51,846 nucleotides of DNA, from positions 1-51,846 of IMG/VR virus record IMGVR_UViG_3300009176_000035. One strand, given 5' to 3'. Made by a program: the position numbers and the translations under genes. The notes below the pieces were generated by a model that was given only the letters and a program-made list of their open reading frames with translations, ran no database searches and had not been told where the DNA came from. Origin of the DNA: a virus. Shown one piece after another: positions 50,637 through 51,846 of the stretch (positions within the stretch are counted from its first letter, which is position 1; each line of letters begins with the position of its first letter).

Positions 50637-51846
50637 CAGTGCAGCACCCAGTTCGTGCCGTTGCAGTAGACCGGCATGTGGTTTGTCCCGGCACCTGCCG
50701 CCGTGGCGTTGTAGGTCGTGGAGTTAGCGTCGGTCACTCCGCGCATCATGCCTTCCAGAGGGCCGTTGCAGGACGGCAGCAGGGCCACCGTCGAAATGGC
50801 CACCTGCACCCCGCCGGCCACCCGGAGGTTGCCGAGTCCAGGGTCGGTCAGCGCCGAGCCCGTGTTGACCTGGACGCCCTGGCCGATTCGGAACCGCTCG
50901 CCGTTGGTGCCGGCAACGCTGGTATTGAACCGCAGCGTCCCCGCTTCAGCACCTGCGACGATGCTGTCGGCGACGGCGGCGATCGTCGCGTAGATGAAGT
51001 TCGCCGGGGTGGAGTTTGTCCCCTCGAAGCGGAATGCTCCAACTCCATCGTTATTGGTCGGCGTCGCGCGCGTATGCCGCTGGGTGATGATCGGCGTCGT
51101 TGCCGTATCGTTGGTGCCGATCAGCGTCTGAAGAACGCCGCCAGCGGCGTTGGTGATCGTCGAGGTGGCGTTGTTCGTCGTCACTCCGTTGAACGTCGTC
51201 GCCCCAGTATGCGTAGTTGCTCCTGTGACGGTCAGAGCGCCGGAGAAGGTAGCACCTCCTGCTCCGGCAATGGTCAGCCGGTCAGCTGGAGCGCTGCCGT
51301 TCGCCGTGCGGAATACGAGGTTAGAGACGGAACCGCCCGTCGTTGCAGTGGATACGATCTGCGCTGAGCGTCCACCCGGTGCATTGCTGGTTGGATTCAT
51401 GTCTATCGCCACGCCGGTGTTCGTCGCGCCGGCATGATTGGTCAGCGCCAGGGCGACCGCCTCCTGCCCGTTGTCGGTGTTGACAATCGTTTGCTGGCCG
51501 GTCGTCTCCCAGCCTGCGTCCGTCACCTCCGTCCTGTTGATTGGCCCATAAAAGTCAGCGGTCAGATACCCATAGGCACGACCATTGACGACGGTCGCCG
51601 GGACAGTTGTCGCCTGCTCGGTGTAGAAGCCGTAGTTCATCGTGTGGACGGCCTGGTCGTCTATGGCGAGCGGATTGATGACCTGTATGTCCACGCCGGG
51701 GATGCCACCGCCGGTAAGCCAGAATGCCGGAGCATTGCCCCAGTTCTGGCTCGCCCCCGGATTGACGACCATCATGTCGACGATCCTGAGATGCGTCCCG
51801 CCGCTGATGTCCGGGACGTTGCCGCCACCGATGGTCAGGCCGGCAA
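50636..51846 (-). CDS. Tail spike/fibre, C-terminal part of the origin-spanning gene
   Basis: This frame enters from the right edge without a start and ends at TGA 50638-50636. It continues the protein that begins at 1403: the joined sequence reads YRSGLAGLTIGGG across the ends. It holds the last beta-helix turns (INPLAIDDQAVHTMNYGFY), a Thr-rich repeat zone (GALTVTGATTHTGATTFNG) and a C-terminal domain ending GTNHMPVYCNGTNWVLH, a tip motif common in phage fibres. The ATG at 51775 is internal, not the start. It is coupled to the small terminase gene. Confidence 0.85.
   Translation of the reverse strand, partial: AGLTIGGGNVPDISGGTHLRIVDMMVVNPGASQNWGNAPAFWLTGGGIPGVDIQVINPLAIDDQAVHTMNYGFYTEQATTVPATVVNGRAYGYLTADFYGPINRTEVTDAGWETTGQQTIVNTDNGQEAVALALTNHAGATNTGVAIDMNPTSNAPGGRSAQIVSTATTGGSVSNLVFRTANGSAPADRLTIAGAGGATFSGALTVTGATTHTGATTFNGVTTNNATSTITNAAGGVLQTLIGTNDTATTPIITQRHTRATPTNNDGVGAFRFEGTNSTPANFIYATIAAVADSIVAGAEAGTLRFNTSVAGTNGERFRIGQGVQVNTGSALTDPGLGNLRVAGGVQVAISTVALLPSCNGPLEGMMRGVTDANSTTYNATAAGAGTNHMPVYCNGTNWVLH
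51837..51846. repeat. Terminal overlap, right copy
   Basis: AGGCCGGCAA, identical to positions 1-10. Merged length would be 51,836 bp. Confidence 0.85.

Noticed and set aside
51773-51775. ATG 51775 as the start of a 379-residue protein
   Set aside because: The frame is open upstream to the edge and continues in frame into the left end, so this Met is internal.

Overview
This window is an essentially complete genome of a tailed, podovirus-like bacteriophage, about 51.8 kb and moderately GC-rich. It carries a large terminase, portal, scaffold, major capsid protein, short-tail adaptor and tube proteins, a very large internal virion protein, a virion transglycosylase, several tail spikes or fibres, and a phage replication and recombination set. 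I see no bacterial flanking genes, integrase, tRNA, rRNA or CRISPR array. The last 10 bases repeat the first 10. Merging them fuses the open frame that runs off the left edge with the one that enters from the right edge, so the molecule is circular or circularly permuted and was opened inside a tail-fibre gene. No phage RNA polymerase is visible, and several good sigma-70-type promoters (17-nt spacers) lie in front of early operons, which implies host polymerase. The host cannot be read from the sequence; an alphaproteobacterium is only a guess.

Layout. All virion and packaging genes of the late block are on the minus strand and form one series, read from about 6.7 kb leftwards through the contig ends and down to 30.1 kb: small accessory genes (6742-5212), two fibres or spikes (5207-1405), the origin-spanning spike (1403 to 1, then 51846 to 50636), small terminase, a PD-(D/E)XK nuclease, two proline/glutamine-rich proteins, large terminase, portal, a nested small protein, scaffold, capsid, a tiny lysine-rich peptide, adaptor, tube protein, collar-like protein, two small virion-type proteins, transglycosylase, the 1311-residue internal protein, a small lipoprotein and a 713-residue protein with an ADP-ribosyltransferase-like tail. 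The plus strand (6987-30126) holds small accessory genes, then an unusual second set of spike genes with collagen-like repeats (10425-16176), then HIRAN, UvrD-like helicase and small proteins, a Cas4-like nuclease, a Sak4-like ATPase, an SSB-like protein, a ParB-methyltransferase fusion, a uracil-DNA glycosylase/exonuclease, a DUF1937-like protein, a family A polymerase and a DUF3987-like ATPase. The two blocks diverge at 6.7-7.0 kb and converge at 30.13 kb with a 5-bp gap.

How the parts work together. The plus-strand replication block looks like a recombination-based replisome: 5'-end processing (Cas4-like), strand annealing (Sak4-like), ssDNA binding, UvrD-type unwinding, a replicative ATPase and a polymerase whose proofreading domain is split between two genes. 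The minus-strand block builds capsid, tail and DNA-ejection proteins and packages DNA. Ten copies of an intergenic palindrome with an invariant core (TTCGA-TGT/ACA-TCGAA) separate transcription segments on both strands. Nine of the ten lie just after a stop codon and all lie upstream of a start codon. This family, the split polymerase, the 240-bp inverted-repeat element at 7539-7778 and the two spike systems are the most unusual points.
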